Source: Candidatus Steffania adelgidicola (lineage in GTDB: Bacteria; Pseudomonadota; Gammaproteobacteria; Enterobacterales; Enterobacteriaceae). Taken from it: 64,000 bases of DNA. Shown one piece after another: positions 38,363 to 48,085 of the stretch. Within the stretch, counting starts at the first letter, position 1. Every line of letters begins with the position of its first letter. The notes below the pieces were generated by a model. That model had not been told where the DNA came from. It searched no databases and was given only the letters and a program-made list of their open reading frames with translations. The stretch lies in contig NZ_CP045889.1 of the NCBI RefSeq assembly GCF_020541225.1, positions 496,001-560,000 of the forward strand, read 5' to 3'. A program made the translations under genes and the position numbers.

Positions 38363-38854
38363 CTAGTATTCTCCTAGTTTTCTCAGAAGCTGACTGGGAG
38401 CAACTGTCCAACATAATTTTCCGTTACCATTCATGACATCGAGATCAACCCTAGTAATGGTGGAGGTATTAAATATTGGGGCCTGCTCTCCAGAGCATAA
38501 GTCTTGCACTAAGTGTGCTACCAATGGCAAATGGGAAATCAGTAGTACCTGGTTCACCCCCTGATTTGCTAGGGTCCATAAGTAGCAGGATACTATCTTG
38601 CAATTTCCGTTGGGTGTTAGTTCTATAAGCACTTCATGGTCGTTAGGCAACGTGAGGTAGGCTTGGACAATATGCAGTGTTTGCTTGGTTCTTAGATAGG
38701 GACTGACCAACACCCGTTCAATGTTCGCGCTTTGAGTATGGAGCCAGCGTGCCATCTTTCTTGATTCATTTCGACCTATATTGCTTAGGGGTCGAACTAT
38801 ATCGTCAGAGTTTTTAGAAACAGCATGGCCATGACGCATAATTAAAACCTGCAT
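38363..38854 (-). CDS. sixA: Phosphohistidine phosphatase SixA
   Basis: 163 residues (E. coli 161) from the ATG at 38854. Histidine phosphatase superfamily: RHG motif at residues 7-9 (MQVLIMRHGH), ERVLVSPYLRTKQT and ISHLPLVAHL. In E. coli it removes phosphate from the ArcB HPt domain and from PTS-Ntr proteins. No SD precedes the ATG; instead the leader holds a C8 run (minus strand, 38873-38880) and an A7 run. fadJ and fadI, which precede it in E. coli, are not recognisable. Confidence 0.93.
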   Translation of the reverse strand: MQVLIMRHGHAVSKNSDDIVRPLSNIGRNESRKMARWLHTQSANIERVLVSPYLRTKQTLHIVQAYLTLPNDHEVLIELTPNGNCKIVSCYLWTLANQGVNQVLLISHLPLVAHLVQDLCSGEQAPIFNTSTITRVDLDVMNGNGKLCWTVAPSQLLRKLGEY

Positions 38855-38989
38855 AATGCACCATTTTTTTGAGGGGGGGGCAATGCCTCCCAGCTTGAAG
38901 GGGATTCTCTCGTCATGTAAAGATATATGGGTTTTGTTACGCTCTAGGTACCTTGACAGTATAAAAAATCGCGTTAGATGAAAATTCAA

Positions 38990-39780
38990 TCTTACTTCAA
39001 AATTTTTTTACATCAACTTTATCCAACAAGTCTATATAGTGATAGGGACTATTATCCCTATAAATGAATGTGGAAGCACAAAGAAACTTTGCTATATTTC
39101 GCAATGATTCTACTGTAGGTGCGTGATAAACATACTTTCCACAATATAACATACTATTTTCTATACGTTACGGGTTTATGATCAAGGTTAGATAATGAAT
39201 ATTTTAAAGTGGCTAGGGACAAATAAAAAACTCTTTTTTATAAGAAGAGTGTTCCCCGATTGTTGGGGAATGATATGTATCACGTATATTAGACATTAAT
39301 CTACTGATTTTTATTAGTATGGCAAGTATTAATTCTACTTCTCGGCATTGATAACTGCTGGGTTAATGTGGGTCTTGCACTATTATTAATGAGTATGCCA
39401 CTTTTAAAAAAAAGAAGATTATTGTTAATAGTATAATTTGCTGAATGAGAAATTATATGAATTGATTTAGGTAAAATCTAGCCGGTGCTAGTCATAAAAA
39501 TAGGCGTAATTATATGCTTTTTCGACGAAAGTTATAGAAATATACCATTAAATCTATAAAGACCACTTTACGAAGATTGATATAGACCCGTTGTTATCTA
39601 TAAAAACGCTAGCATATTCCTAACAAATGACTAACAACTCCTGATCAGCAGTTGGTGTCCCTCTATTCAAGGAATGCGTTCTATTAAAACTCTGCGCGAT
39701 TCTCGGTTTCGTGTGGTATCAAGATCCCATGGCTGATGAAAAATATTAATCTACTAGACATAGCGCATATACTCTGATAC
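38990..39780. other. Decayed DNA upstream of sixA
   Basis: About 790 bases. fadJ would be expected here by synteny but no match is convincing. Two hairpins sit at 39228-39270, the second resembling half of a CRISPR-type repeat (see findings). Confidence 0.4.
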
Positions 39781-40010
39781 TCTCTCCAAGAGAGAGTAAA
39801 ACCCTAAGAGTCCTGCAGTTGAGTTCGACTAGTGTCTAGATATAGCAATATTTCTTTTCCCACTTTATTCCATCAGAGCTGCAACGCATTATCGCCCCAA
39901 GACTACACTTATATTTTCTGGTGTTAATAATGATGGAGCGGGCTACGTCAGGGACGTTAATAGAAAACACACTGAGGAAGTACAAACTCATTATAAAACT
40001 CTATGCTACA
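39781..40010 (+). pseudogene. mrdA: Probable 3' relic of mrdA (penicillin-binding protein 2)
   Basis: In E. coli mrdA, mrdB and rlpA precede dacA. About 1.5 kb upstream of dacA the plus strand reads RIIAPRLHLYFLVLIM (family TAFAPYNNPQVAVAMIL), then, with a frame change, NNDGAG (family ENGGAG) and GTLIENTL (family GTLMRQIL). A possible KSGTAQ trace lies near 39800. Stops interrupt it. The matches are short but in family order and place. Confidence 0.45.
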
Positions 40011-41495
40011 TTTCGTTCTACTTAGAATAGATATTCTTACTTAATCTTATCGCCCCGTTGAAAATCTTTACTAAATAGCACAGTCGTTCTTTCATCCTAC
40101 GAGTTCGTAGACTGTCATCATAAGAACTATATTATATTCGATACGTTTTAGAATAGAAAAGCTAAAAGATTCATGGTATGAATACCCTTAACAAGTTAAT
40201 AAGAAGAACAGCAAGCAACTTAACGTTAGACTGTTAATAATGCTTTGTCTATTTTTGATAAAAAAATAAAGTCTTTTCTATCTGTATATTCGGTTATGAT
40301 GATGAAGTATAAATTAATAGCTATATTTTAAAAAATATCATTTTGAATGACTTATCACTAAATTTTTATACACAAAGCATCATATTTCTGTTATTCAGTG
40401 ACTGTATATTTTCTTGATTTTAATAAAAGTCTATAAATTCCTTGCCATTATCTCTTAGCGATTCTAAAAGAATCGGGTTTGTTACGTGTTTAATAATGAA
40501 AAAGAAAGGTCTTATATTATCCATGGTGTTTTTGTAGAGACAGATACGGACCTATCGAGTGTAGAAAACCATGCTGACAACAAGTCAGCTTTCTAGAGTT
40601 TTATTTATCATTTTTAGAAGAAATATTAGATTCTCATTCTGGTAATATTCCTCTTCGGTGTTACTGGTATTTTTTATTGAGCAAAAATTGAATTCTATTT
40701 ATACGCACATCGACTTGATGATTTATTTAAGAGACAAAGTTTTGCAGGATTTATGCATAACCGTCAGTAAAGTATCGAAAAAAGGAAGAAAAATATTGTG
40801 GTAGAGAAATACCAAACGTTCTTAAACAGATGAAGTGTTAATACACAGAGCCTGTAATTCTACGCTAAAGTGTATGCGGAATTATAATTAGCCTGAGTAG
40901 TGCTTTAATATTACAAGTGATCATTATCTAGTTCTTCAGACGAATCAAAATAATATTTTTCTTACGTGTCTCTCTAATTACTTTTATCCCTAAAAAGATA
41001 AGTGATGACTTGTTATGTAATCATTAAAGAGGAAAAGATAATACATGAACCTAAATCCATATAATAATTTATACAAAAAATTCCTCGATCTATATCTAAT
41101 TATACGCCAATGTAAACAAGCAAATCATAAAAAAATCTCAACATGCGATGTTTATGTTTAACACAGAAATGCTATTATCATACTACATGACTAAATTAAT
41201 ACTACCTTTCTGAGCTATATAAAATTAATTGGTTTTGTTATAACTAATGTAGTTACTATACCAGATAATATCTGGTATAAAATCTTGAGTGCATCGAATG
41301 AAGTATTGTGTTAACCATCCCCTTCCTCTCGGAAGTCGCCGGCCATTGCTTCATCAGGTATTGAATTGTATCCAATCCCCGATTTTATATTGGTAAAGCG
41401 AATCAATTAAGGTTCGTGGTATTAGACAGCGCTACTATTGACATCTACTACGATGTAGTATAATGGAAAAAGAACTTTGTGGATCATTTTTTAAG
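40011..41495. other. Decayed DNA upstream of dacA
   Basis: About 1.5 kb where mrdB and rlpA would be expected. I could not identify either with confidence. AT-rich with many stops in all frames. A promoter for dacA must lie near the end. Confidence 0.5.
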
Positions 41496-42707
41496 ATGAA
41501 AAATATAATTACACCTCGCTTATTACGGCGCTTAACTTTAAGTAGTATATGGGTAATAGGCATTGTTGGTGGAAGTTGTGCCGCTAATTTAAGTTTAACG
41601 ATCATGATTCCGCACATACCGAAAATCGATGCTGAATCCTATATCCTCATTGATTACAATTCTGGTAAAGTTCTAGCGGAAAAGAACGCTGACGTCCGAC
41701 GTGATCCAGCTAGTCTAACAAAAATGATGACCAGCTATGTAATTAGTAAAGCGATCCAAGAGGGAAAAATTAAATTAAATGATTTGGTTACAATAAATAA
41801 AGATGCTTGGGCAACTGGTAATCCGATATTCCAAGGATCCTCGCTCATGTTTCTGAAGCCAGGCGACCGAGTACCGGTATCATTGCTTAATCGCGGCATT
41901 ATTTTAGAGTCTGGAAATGATGCTTGTGTAGCAATGGCAGATTACATCGCGGGTAGCCAGGATGTCTTCGTGGAAATGATGAATCATTATGTCAATGTAC
42001 TAGGGTTAAAAAACACCCATTTTTCAACTGTTCACGGTCTGGATTCGCCAGAACAGTTTACCTCTGCTCGGGATATGGCAATGATCGGCCAAGCGCTGAT
42101 TCGTGATATTCCCCAAGAATACTCCACGTATAAAGAAAAAGAATTCACTTTTAATAATATTCGCCAAATGAATCGTAATGGCTTGCTATGGGATAAGGAT
42201 CTGAATGTAGATGGAATAAAAACTGGTCATACCAAATCTGCTGGATATAATCTGGTGGTGTCGGCGACAGAAGGGCCGATGCGTTTAATCTCTGTGATAC
42301 TCGGTGGACATTCAATACAAGGTCGAGAAAATGAAAGTAGAAAACTGTTGATTTGGGGTTTTCGTTTCTTTGAAACAGTAATGCCTCTAAAAGCGGATAA
42401 GAAGTTTACTACCGCGAGAGTATGGTTTGGAGATACTGATAATGTGACATTGGGCGTAGATAATGATGCCTATCTAACTATCCCAAGAGGTCGGATAAAG
42501 GATTTAAAGTTAACATATGTATTGAATGATCATGAATTATATGCACCTCTGGATAAATATCAGAGTCTCGGTGTGATTACTGTTCAGTTAGATGATGAGA
42601 TTATCGAACAACGACAGCTTATTGTGCTCAACGAAGTAAAAAAAGGCAATCTCTTGAAACGCGTAGTAGATTATTTTAAATTAATTTTTAACCATTATTT
42701 TAATTAA
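41496..42707 (+). CDS. dacA: D-alanyl-D-alanine carboxypeptidase DacA (PBP5)
   Basis: Trims the terminal D-Ala from peptidoglycan pentapeptides at the outer face of the inner membrane. The ATG at 41496 gives 403 residues, the E. coli length; an upstream ATG at 41463 is possible but would add 11 residues before the signal peptide. SxxK is PASLTKMM (Ser73, Lys76), SGN is [12 protein letters not shown], and KTG is [11 protein letters not shown]. The C-terminal amphipathic anchor is kept ([14 protein letters not shown]). Its relatives dacB and probably mrdA have been lost. Confidence 0.95.
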   Translation: MKNIITPRLLRRLTLSSIWVIGIVGGSCAANLSLTIMIPHIPKIDAESYILIDYNSGKVLAEKNADVRRDPASLTKMMTSYVISKAIQEGKIKLNDLVTINKDAWATGNPIFQGSSLMFLKPGDRVPVSLLNRGIILESGNDACVAMADYIAGSQDVFVEMMNHYVNVLGLKNTHFSTVHGLDSPEQFTSARDMAMIGQALIRDIPQEYSTYKEKEFTFNNIRQMNRNGLLWDKDLNVDGIKTGHTKSAGYNLVVSATEGPMRLISVILGGHSIQGRENESRKLLIWGFRFFETVMPLKADKKFTTARVWFGDTDNVTLGVDNDAYLTIPRGRIKDLKLTYVLNDHELYAPLDKYQSLGVITVQLDDEIIEQRQLIVLNEVKKGNLLKRVVDYFKLIFNHYFN

Positions 42708-42842
42708 GTTCTTGCTACTATAGTCAGCAAGAATATCTGGACTCTTATAATACTTCTCTCTTATTTCCCCTTCTGCTATATAACATCATTGGTTATATTC
42801 CGTATTTTCGGTGTATATATACGTCGATTATTAAGAGTTATT

Positions 42843-43106
42843 ATGAAAACTAAATTAAATGAATTTCTTAAATTTCCGTGCTTATTTACTTATAAAGTTG
42901 TAGGTATGGCACAGCCAACATTACTGGCTCAAGTGCGCGAAGTTCTATGGCGTCACGCTCCTGGTAATTATTCGTCCAAGGTTACACCCAGCAGAAGAGA
43001 GAAGTACCATTCCATTTCTATTACTATTATCGCAACTCACATTGAGCAGATAGAAATGCTATATGAAGAGCTGGGTAAGATAGATATCGTTCGTATAGTA
43101 CTCTAA
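42843..43106 (+). CDS. ybeD: YbeD/DUF493 family protein
   Basis: 87 residues from ATG 42843, equal to E. coli YbeD. An ACT-like small cytoplasmic protein of unknown role. Conserved pieces are [19 protein letters not shown] and [20 protein letters not shown]. It lies between dacA and lipB as in E. coli, 14 bases before lipB. Confidence 0.93.
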   Translation: MKTKLNEFLKFPCLFTYKVVGMAQPTLLAQVREVLWRHAPGNYSSKVTPSRREKYHSISITIIATHIEQIEMLYEELGKIDIVRIVL

Positions 43107-43120
43107 GTTAGAGGATAATC

Positions 43121-43780
43121 ATGTCAGATAGATTGGTAATCCGACAGCTTGGTCTCCAGCCCTATGAAAGGGTGTTGTTAGCGATGCATCGATTTACGGA
43201 TCATCGTAGCGTGGAAAGTGCTGATGAAATTTGGTTGGTAGAGCATCCATCAGTATTTACCCAGGGTCAAGCTGGTAAAGTTGAGCATTTATTGCAGCTG
43301 GGTGGTATCCCACTTATTCAAAGTGATCGAGGAGGTCAGGTAACCTTTCACGGTCCGGGACAACAGGTGATGTATGTCTTGCTGGATTTACGCCGTCGGA
43401 AACTAGGAGTACGATCTCTAGTCACTTTACTAGAACAAATGGTCCTAGCCACCTTAGCGAGATTCTCTATTGTCGGGTACACGCTTGTTTCTGCTCCTGG
43501 TGTCTACGTTGGTCTTAAGAAAATTTGCTCGCTTGGTTTACGTATCCGAAAAGGGTGTGTTTTCCATGGTCTTGCACTCAACGTGGCGATGGATTTATCG
43601 CCATTTTTGCGCATTAACCCTTGTGGGCATGCTGGTCTTTGTATGACGCAGGTAAGTGATCTAGTCTCGGGAACCAGCGTTGACGACGTTCTACCAATAC
43701 TACTCGCGGAATGTATATGGCGCCTACCTGTCTTTTCTGGTGAAATTCAAGGTTGGGATCCTGTGGCATATGATGATTAA
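43121..43780 (+). CDS. lipB: Octanoyltransferase LipB
   Basis: Transfers octanoate from acyl carrier protein to lipoyl domains, the first step of lipoate synthesis. 219 residues (E. coli 213). [16 protein letters not shown], the catalytic Lys in [10 protein letters not shown] and the catalytic Cys in INPCGHAGL are present. SD AGAGGAT at 43110. Confidence 0.95.
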   Translation: MSDRLVIRQLGLQPYERVLLAMHRFTDHRSVESADEIWLVEHPSVFTQGQAGKVEHLLQLGGIPLIQSDRGGQVTFHGPGQQVMYVLLDLRRRKLGVRSLVTLLEQMVLATLARFSIVGYTLVSAPGVYVGLKKICSLGLRIRKGCVFHGLALNVAMDLSPFLRINPCGHAGLCMTQVSDLVSGTSVDDVLPILLAECIWRLPVFSGEIQGWDPVAYDD

Positions 43781-43986
43781 GACTTTGTAGCATATTTATA
43801 GAATACCTATTGCCATATAAAATAGGTTGTATATTGATTGATGGTGAATAATTTGTTATAGTTTTTAAAAACTACATAATTTTTGTTTAAAATTCACATC
43901 TCAGGGTGAAGGACTGACTTTTATTCTCTCAGTTTCGGGATTCGACCTCTATAATTATGAACAAATAAACAAAAACAGAGCGTAGT

Positions 43987-44922
43987 ATGAAACATTGTAA
44001 TAATGAAAAAATAACGTTAATTCCTGTAGAAAACCTTATGACGGAACGTCAAGAAATATTGCGTAAGCCTCCATGGATAAGAATTAAATTATACCAAAAT
44101 ACGATCCGTATTGATAACATCAAGGCTGCGATGCGTAAAAATGGTTTACACTCCGTATGTGAAGAAGCTTGCTGCCCGAATCTAGAAAAATGCTTTAACC
44201 AAGGCACAGCCACTTTTATGATTTTGGGTGCAATTTGTACTCGACGTTGCCCGTTCTGTAACATTTCTCACGGTCGTCCCATGGATCCGGATACTAATGA
44301 GCCAATACAATTGGCAAAAACCATTGCGGATATGGGTTTACAGTACGTTGTAGTGACCTCCGTGGATCGCGATGATCTACGCGATGGAGGTGCTCAACAT
44401 TTTTCTACTTGTATTAGCGCGATACGCGCTAAAAATCCCGTTATTCGTATTGAGACGCTAGTGCCTGATTTCCGTGGCTGTATGGATTGGGCACTAGATA
44501 TTATTAACGCAAATCCACCTGATGTGTTTAATCATAATTTAGAAAACGTACCTCGCCTATATCCCCAGGTTCGGCCCGGTGCCAACTACAATTGGTCACT
44601 CAAGCTACTGGAGCGTTTTAAAGCTTCCAATCCGAAAGTGCCGACAAAATCTGGTCTCATGGTGGGCCTAGGTGAAACTGATGATGAAATTATCGAAGTG
44701 ATGCATGATCTTCGTCGTCATAGTGTAACGATGTTAACGCTAGGACAGTATCTTCAGCCTAGCCGAAATCACTTACCGGTTAAGCGCTATGTCACTCCGG
44801 AGAAATTTAATGAGATAAGACAAGAAGCGTTTGCCATGGGTTTTACCCATGCTGCCTGCGGGCCTTTCGTGCGCTCTTCCTACTACGCAGATCTTCAGTC
44901 CCAGGGTTTTGAAGTGAATTGA
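43987..44922 (+). CDS. lipA: Lipoyl synthase LipA
   Basis: Radical-SAM enzyme that inserts two sulfur atoms into the octanoyl chain. 311 residues (E. coli 321; shorter N-terminus). Auxiliary 4Fe-4S cluster ligands in [12 protein letters not shown], the radical SAM motif CTRRCPFC, and the C-terminal RSSY serine ligand (FVRSSYYAD) are intact. With lipB this keeps pyruvate and 2-oxoglutarate dehydrogenase lipoylation independent of the host. The 206-base gap to lipB is where E. coli has a LysR-type gene. Confidence 0.96.
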   Translation: MKHCNNEKITLIPVENLMTERQEILRKPPWIRIKLYQNTIRIDNIKAAMRKNGLHSVCEEACCPNLEKCFNQGTATFMILGAICTRRCPFCNISHGRPMDPDTNEPIQLAKTIADMGLQYVVVTSVDRDDLRDGGAQHFSTCISAIRAKNPVIRIETLVPDFRGCMDWALDIINANPPDVFNHNLENVPRLYPQVRPGANYNWSLKLLERFKASNPKVPTKSGLMVGLGETDDEIIEVMHDLRRHSVTMLTLGQYLQPSRNHLPVKRYVTPEKFNEIRQEAFAMGFTHAACGPFVRSSYYADLQSQGFEVN

Positions 44923-45592
44923 TTTTTTATTAAAATCTAGCAATATAGAATGCTTTTTTGTTTATCGGAAATCATCTCGTTCAGGTGGTGATATTAAATC
45001 GGCTTGTATCTTTATATCAAGCTCTCGCGCGTTTTTTTGGCAATACGACATAAAGATGTTCATATAGCACCTATGAATCTTATTTGTGCATGGTTTTTTT
45101 TGAATCTGATAAGATAATATCTACTGATATTGCCTTATCTGTTACTATTATATTCAGTATGGGAATACTCATTCCTACTGGAATTTTATAAACGGATTTA
45201 GACAATGATTAAAAACTTACCTATCCCAAATTCATAGATCTTAGTCATAGGCCACTTCGGAGATAAATAGTCATGATACTGTATCAATTATAAAATATAC
45301 CGCTTTAGCGCTATCTTACCATAGATATGGTTGGTAGTGAGTAGGCGAATGAGATTAAGAGTAGAATTCCGGTGTTTGTAGTGTAACACGAAGCCCCCCC
45401 CTGGAGAGGGGGGATGAAATATTACATCAGATTATTCAGTAGTTCGTCGAGATGTTAAGTATAGCCGATAGATTCTAAACGATCAGGATAAGAAGCCTGA
45501 TACTGGGAATTTATTACTTTGGAGACTATCAAGACATCGAAAATATTTCTGGATTGAGCCTACATCGGTAGTTTGTCTTTAGCTACTAATAA
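44923..45592. other. Decayed spacer with a C/G hairpin
   Basis: About 670 bases. A C8 run (45394-45401), TGGAGA and a G6 run (45408-45413) form a six-pair GC hairpin. Part of this may be the rest of the dacB relic, too eroded to align. Confidence 0.45.
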
Positions 45593-45853
45593 TCAATAAC
45601 CTAGCGAGTAGTTATATGGTGTGGGTGTATCCATATCTAGATTACCTCCTAATAATTTACCTCGTGCTGTGAACCTTTGTTTTTTATACACGATTAGCTT
45701 TGTGTTTTGATGTATTCTATACAATTGGTATAACCACTTGATTTTTAGGTGTATAAAGATAGTGTATTCTCTTGGTACAGTTGAAACAGGAACTAAAGTA
45801 AACAATGAGCACACTAAAGTCTGCGGTAAAATACGCAGTGCTGTATAAAGCAA
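45593..45853 (-). pseudogene. dacB: Relic of dacB (PBP4), N-terminal part
   Basis: Divergent from greA as in E. coli. The 86-codon frame reads RILPQTLVCSLFTLVPVS and then TVPREYTIFIHLK, which aligns without gaps to MALPASTQKVITALAALI and QLGPDFRFTTTLE of PBP4; the catalytic SxxK has become TLVC. Further on GGNLDMDT fits DGNVLIDT. The frame has no signal peptide, is far shorter than 477 residues, and ends in a stop. Confidence 0.6.
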
Positions 45854-45979
45854 AGCGCTGTACTTAGGATATCATCTTGGGTAGGCTAGATTTTACACTG
45901 AGTAAGTGACGTATTTATAGAAATATCTTATCAGACCAGCGATAACTTTAGTAGAAAGAATTTATCTAGAGGTAGAATT

Positions 45980-46456
45980 ATGCAACAGATTCCAATGACC
46001 CTACGCGGTGCTGAAAAACTACGGGAAGAGCTTGAATATCTTAAAAGTGTCCGTCGTCCTGAAATTATCCGTTCTATCGCAGAAGCTCGTGAACACGGCG
46101 ATTTAAAAGAAAATTCTGAGTACCATTCTGCGAGAGAACAGCAGGGTTTCTGTGAAGGTCGTATCCAGGAAATCGAAACTAAATTATCTAATGCACAGGT
46201 AATCGACGTAACTAAGCTGACTCTGAGCACCCGGGTGATTTTCGGATCCACCGTGAGCGTTGAAAACTTAGATACAAAAGAGAAACAAACATATCGCATT
46301 GTAGGGGATGATGAAGCCAATTTTAAACAAAACTTGATTTCTGTTAATTCCCCTATCGCTAGAGGGTTGGTAGGTAAGGAAGAAGGAAACGTAGTTGTTA
46401 TTAACACTCCTGGTGGAGAGGTGGAATACGAGATCCTAAAAGTTGCTTATCTGTAA
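45980..46456 (+). CDS. greA: Transcript cleavage factor GreA
   Basis: 158 residues, as in E. coli. Rescues backtracked RNA polymerase by stimulating cleavage of the nascent RNA. The acidic tip of the coiled coil is intact ([12 protein letters not shown], with the Asp and Glu that hold magnesium), as is the C-terminal FKBP-like domain ([14 protein letters not shown]). SD AGAGG at 45969. Confidence 0.97.
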   Translation: MQQIPMTLRGAEKLREELEYLKSVRRPEIIRSIAEAREHGDLKENSEYHSAREQQGFCEGRIQEIETKLSNAQVIDVTKLTLSTRVIFGSTVSVENLDTKEKQTYRIVGDDEANFKQNLISVNSPIARGLVGKEEGNVVVINTPGGEVEYEILKVAYL

Positions 46457-46984
46457 GTTTTTCTGCAATTCAGCCAGTTTCTATCTATCTTTCCTCCGTT
46501 TTGAGCTGTTAATGCTTTTCTAAGCAAAACTAGCAGTTCGCGACTAGCTTTCCGGCAGATTTATAGAGTGACATCTTTTTATGAGACAAGATAATTGGAG
46601 TAAAGCTCGCGTATTTTTCTCCGGTTTTCAGAAAAGATGTCATATTTATAAAACCGTTATGGACGCGAAGTGACTCATATGGTCTTTAAAAAAGGTATCA
46701 ACGATAAGATAGACGCTTTGTCTATAGTGTATATAGTAACAATGAGAGTTACTTAATTTAGCGATAGAGCAATATCCTGGTTTATGGCTGGCTGTATCTA
46801 TAAAGAAATGAAATAGTGAAGAAATTTAATAATATACAGAAAAGATGACTTGAAATTAGTAATTTATTTTCTTTTTTTCCAGAAAATACACTACACCGAT
46901 ATATATAGCTCTACAATCCGGCACGATCTTAATTAAAGGTGTAGGAATAGATAGCACTTAAAAGATCAGTATGTTGCCTTGTAT
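46457..46984. other. Spacer after greA
   Basis: About 530 bases with no recognised gene. Confidence 0.45.
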
Positions 46985-47200
46985 CGTGTTAATGTGAATT
47001 GATAAAAATCAAGTTGTTAATATCGTCTAGGTCTTATTCTGGATATCAGACATGTCAATTTTTTCTCATGACATGATATATATTTCATATAACTCTTCAC
47101 CATCTTTAACAAATTTGAGTTGAGAGCTAAATGGGCAAGAGCGAAAATTAAAAAAACAGAACGCTTGTTTTTAATCGGTATGTTTTAATTAAAATGAAGT
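46985..47200 (-). pseudogene. yhbY: Possible relic of yhbY (CRS1/YhbY RNA-binding protein)
   Basis: E. coli has yhbY divergent from rlmE at this place. The minus strand from about 47190 shows ALAHLALNSNLL (family GLAHPLKPVVLL, same spacing of LAH and LL) and then HEKKLTCLI (family HHELIKVKI) with a small deletion. Only about 35 residues align, so the call is weak and mainly positional. Confidence 0.35.
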
Positions 47201-47401
47201 TAAATTTATCTATGATTAGAGCACTCTGAAGACTTTAAAATTAGCTACTCATTTATTAGTGGTAAGATTACTTTTTTAATAAAATCATTTTTACTGTAGT
47301 TAGGATTGAAAATTGGATCTTCTACCGCCATCTGATACGCATCATTAGATCAGGTTAATCTTTGCTTGCTGGACTCTTCTCAGGATAGTTGGAATATTTA
47401 G

Positions 47402-48031
47402 ATGGTAACTAAAAAGCGGTCTGCAAGTTCTACCCGATGGCTACGAGAGCACTTCAACGATAAATATCTTCATCAGGCACAGAAACGAGGACTGCGTTCT
47501 CGTGCTTGGTTTAAACTTGATCAAATGCAGCAAAGCGACAATTTATTGCGTCTAGGGATGAACATAGTAGATCTGGGTGCTTCGCCTGGGGGATGGTCGC
47601 AATACGTCGTTAAGCACGTTGGTAAGAAAGGGAGCATCATAGCCTGTGATATTCTTCCTATGAAACCAATACTCGGTGTAGAATTTTTGCAGGGAGATTT
47701 TCGTGATCCACTAGTCTTGCAGGCGTTGCTTAAATGTATAGGCGCGAAGAAAGTACAGGTAGTACTGTCCGATATGGCGCCTAATATGAGCGGTACTCCG
47801 GCGGTCGATATCCCGAAGACCATGTATCTCGCAGAGCTAGCCCTGGACATATGTCGAGATGTTTTAGTATCGGGTGGGAGTTTTCTGGTGAAAGTGTTTC
47901 AGGGAGAGGCTTTTGATGAGTATCTACAGGAAATTCGATCCCTGTTCACAAAGGTCAAAATTCGTAAACCAGACGCTTCCCGAGCTCATTCTCGGGAAGT
48001 CTACATTGTGGCGACAGGGTGTAAATTATAG
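47402..48031 (+). CDS. rlmE: 23S rRNA 2'-O-methyltransferase RlmE (FtsJ/RrmJ)
   Basis: Methylates U2552 in the A loop of 23S rRNA, important for 50S maturation. 209 residues, as in E. coli. SAM site [12 protein letters not shown]; catalytic residues Lys38 (RAWFKLD), Asp in [10 protein letters not shown], Lys in VKVFQGE and Glu in SREVYIV are all present. It precedes ftsH by 45 bases, as in the E. coli heat-shock operon. Confidence 0.96.
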   Translation: MVTKKRSASSTRWLREHFNDKYLHQAQKRGLRSRAWFKLDQMQQSDNLLRLGMNIVDLGASPGGWSQYVVKHVGKKGSIIACDILPMKPILGVEFLQGDFRDPLVLQALLKCIGAKKVQVVLSDMAPNMSGTPAVDIPKTMYLAELALDICRDVLVSGGSFLVKVFQGEAFDEYLQEIRSLFTKVKIRKPDASRAHSREVYIVATGCKL

Positions 48032-48085
48032 TCCCTACGCTAATTGTTAATACCGTTGTAATATGAGGCGAATTCCTTGAGTGAC

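Noticed and set aside
40497-41440. Possible rlpA relic starting MKKKGLILSM before dacA
   Set aside because: Only the first residues resemble RlpA and no SPOR or double-psi barrel motif could be found.
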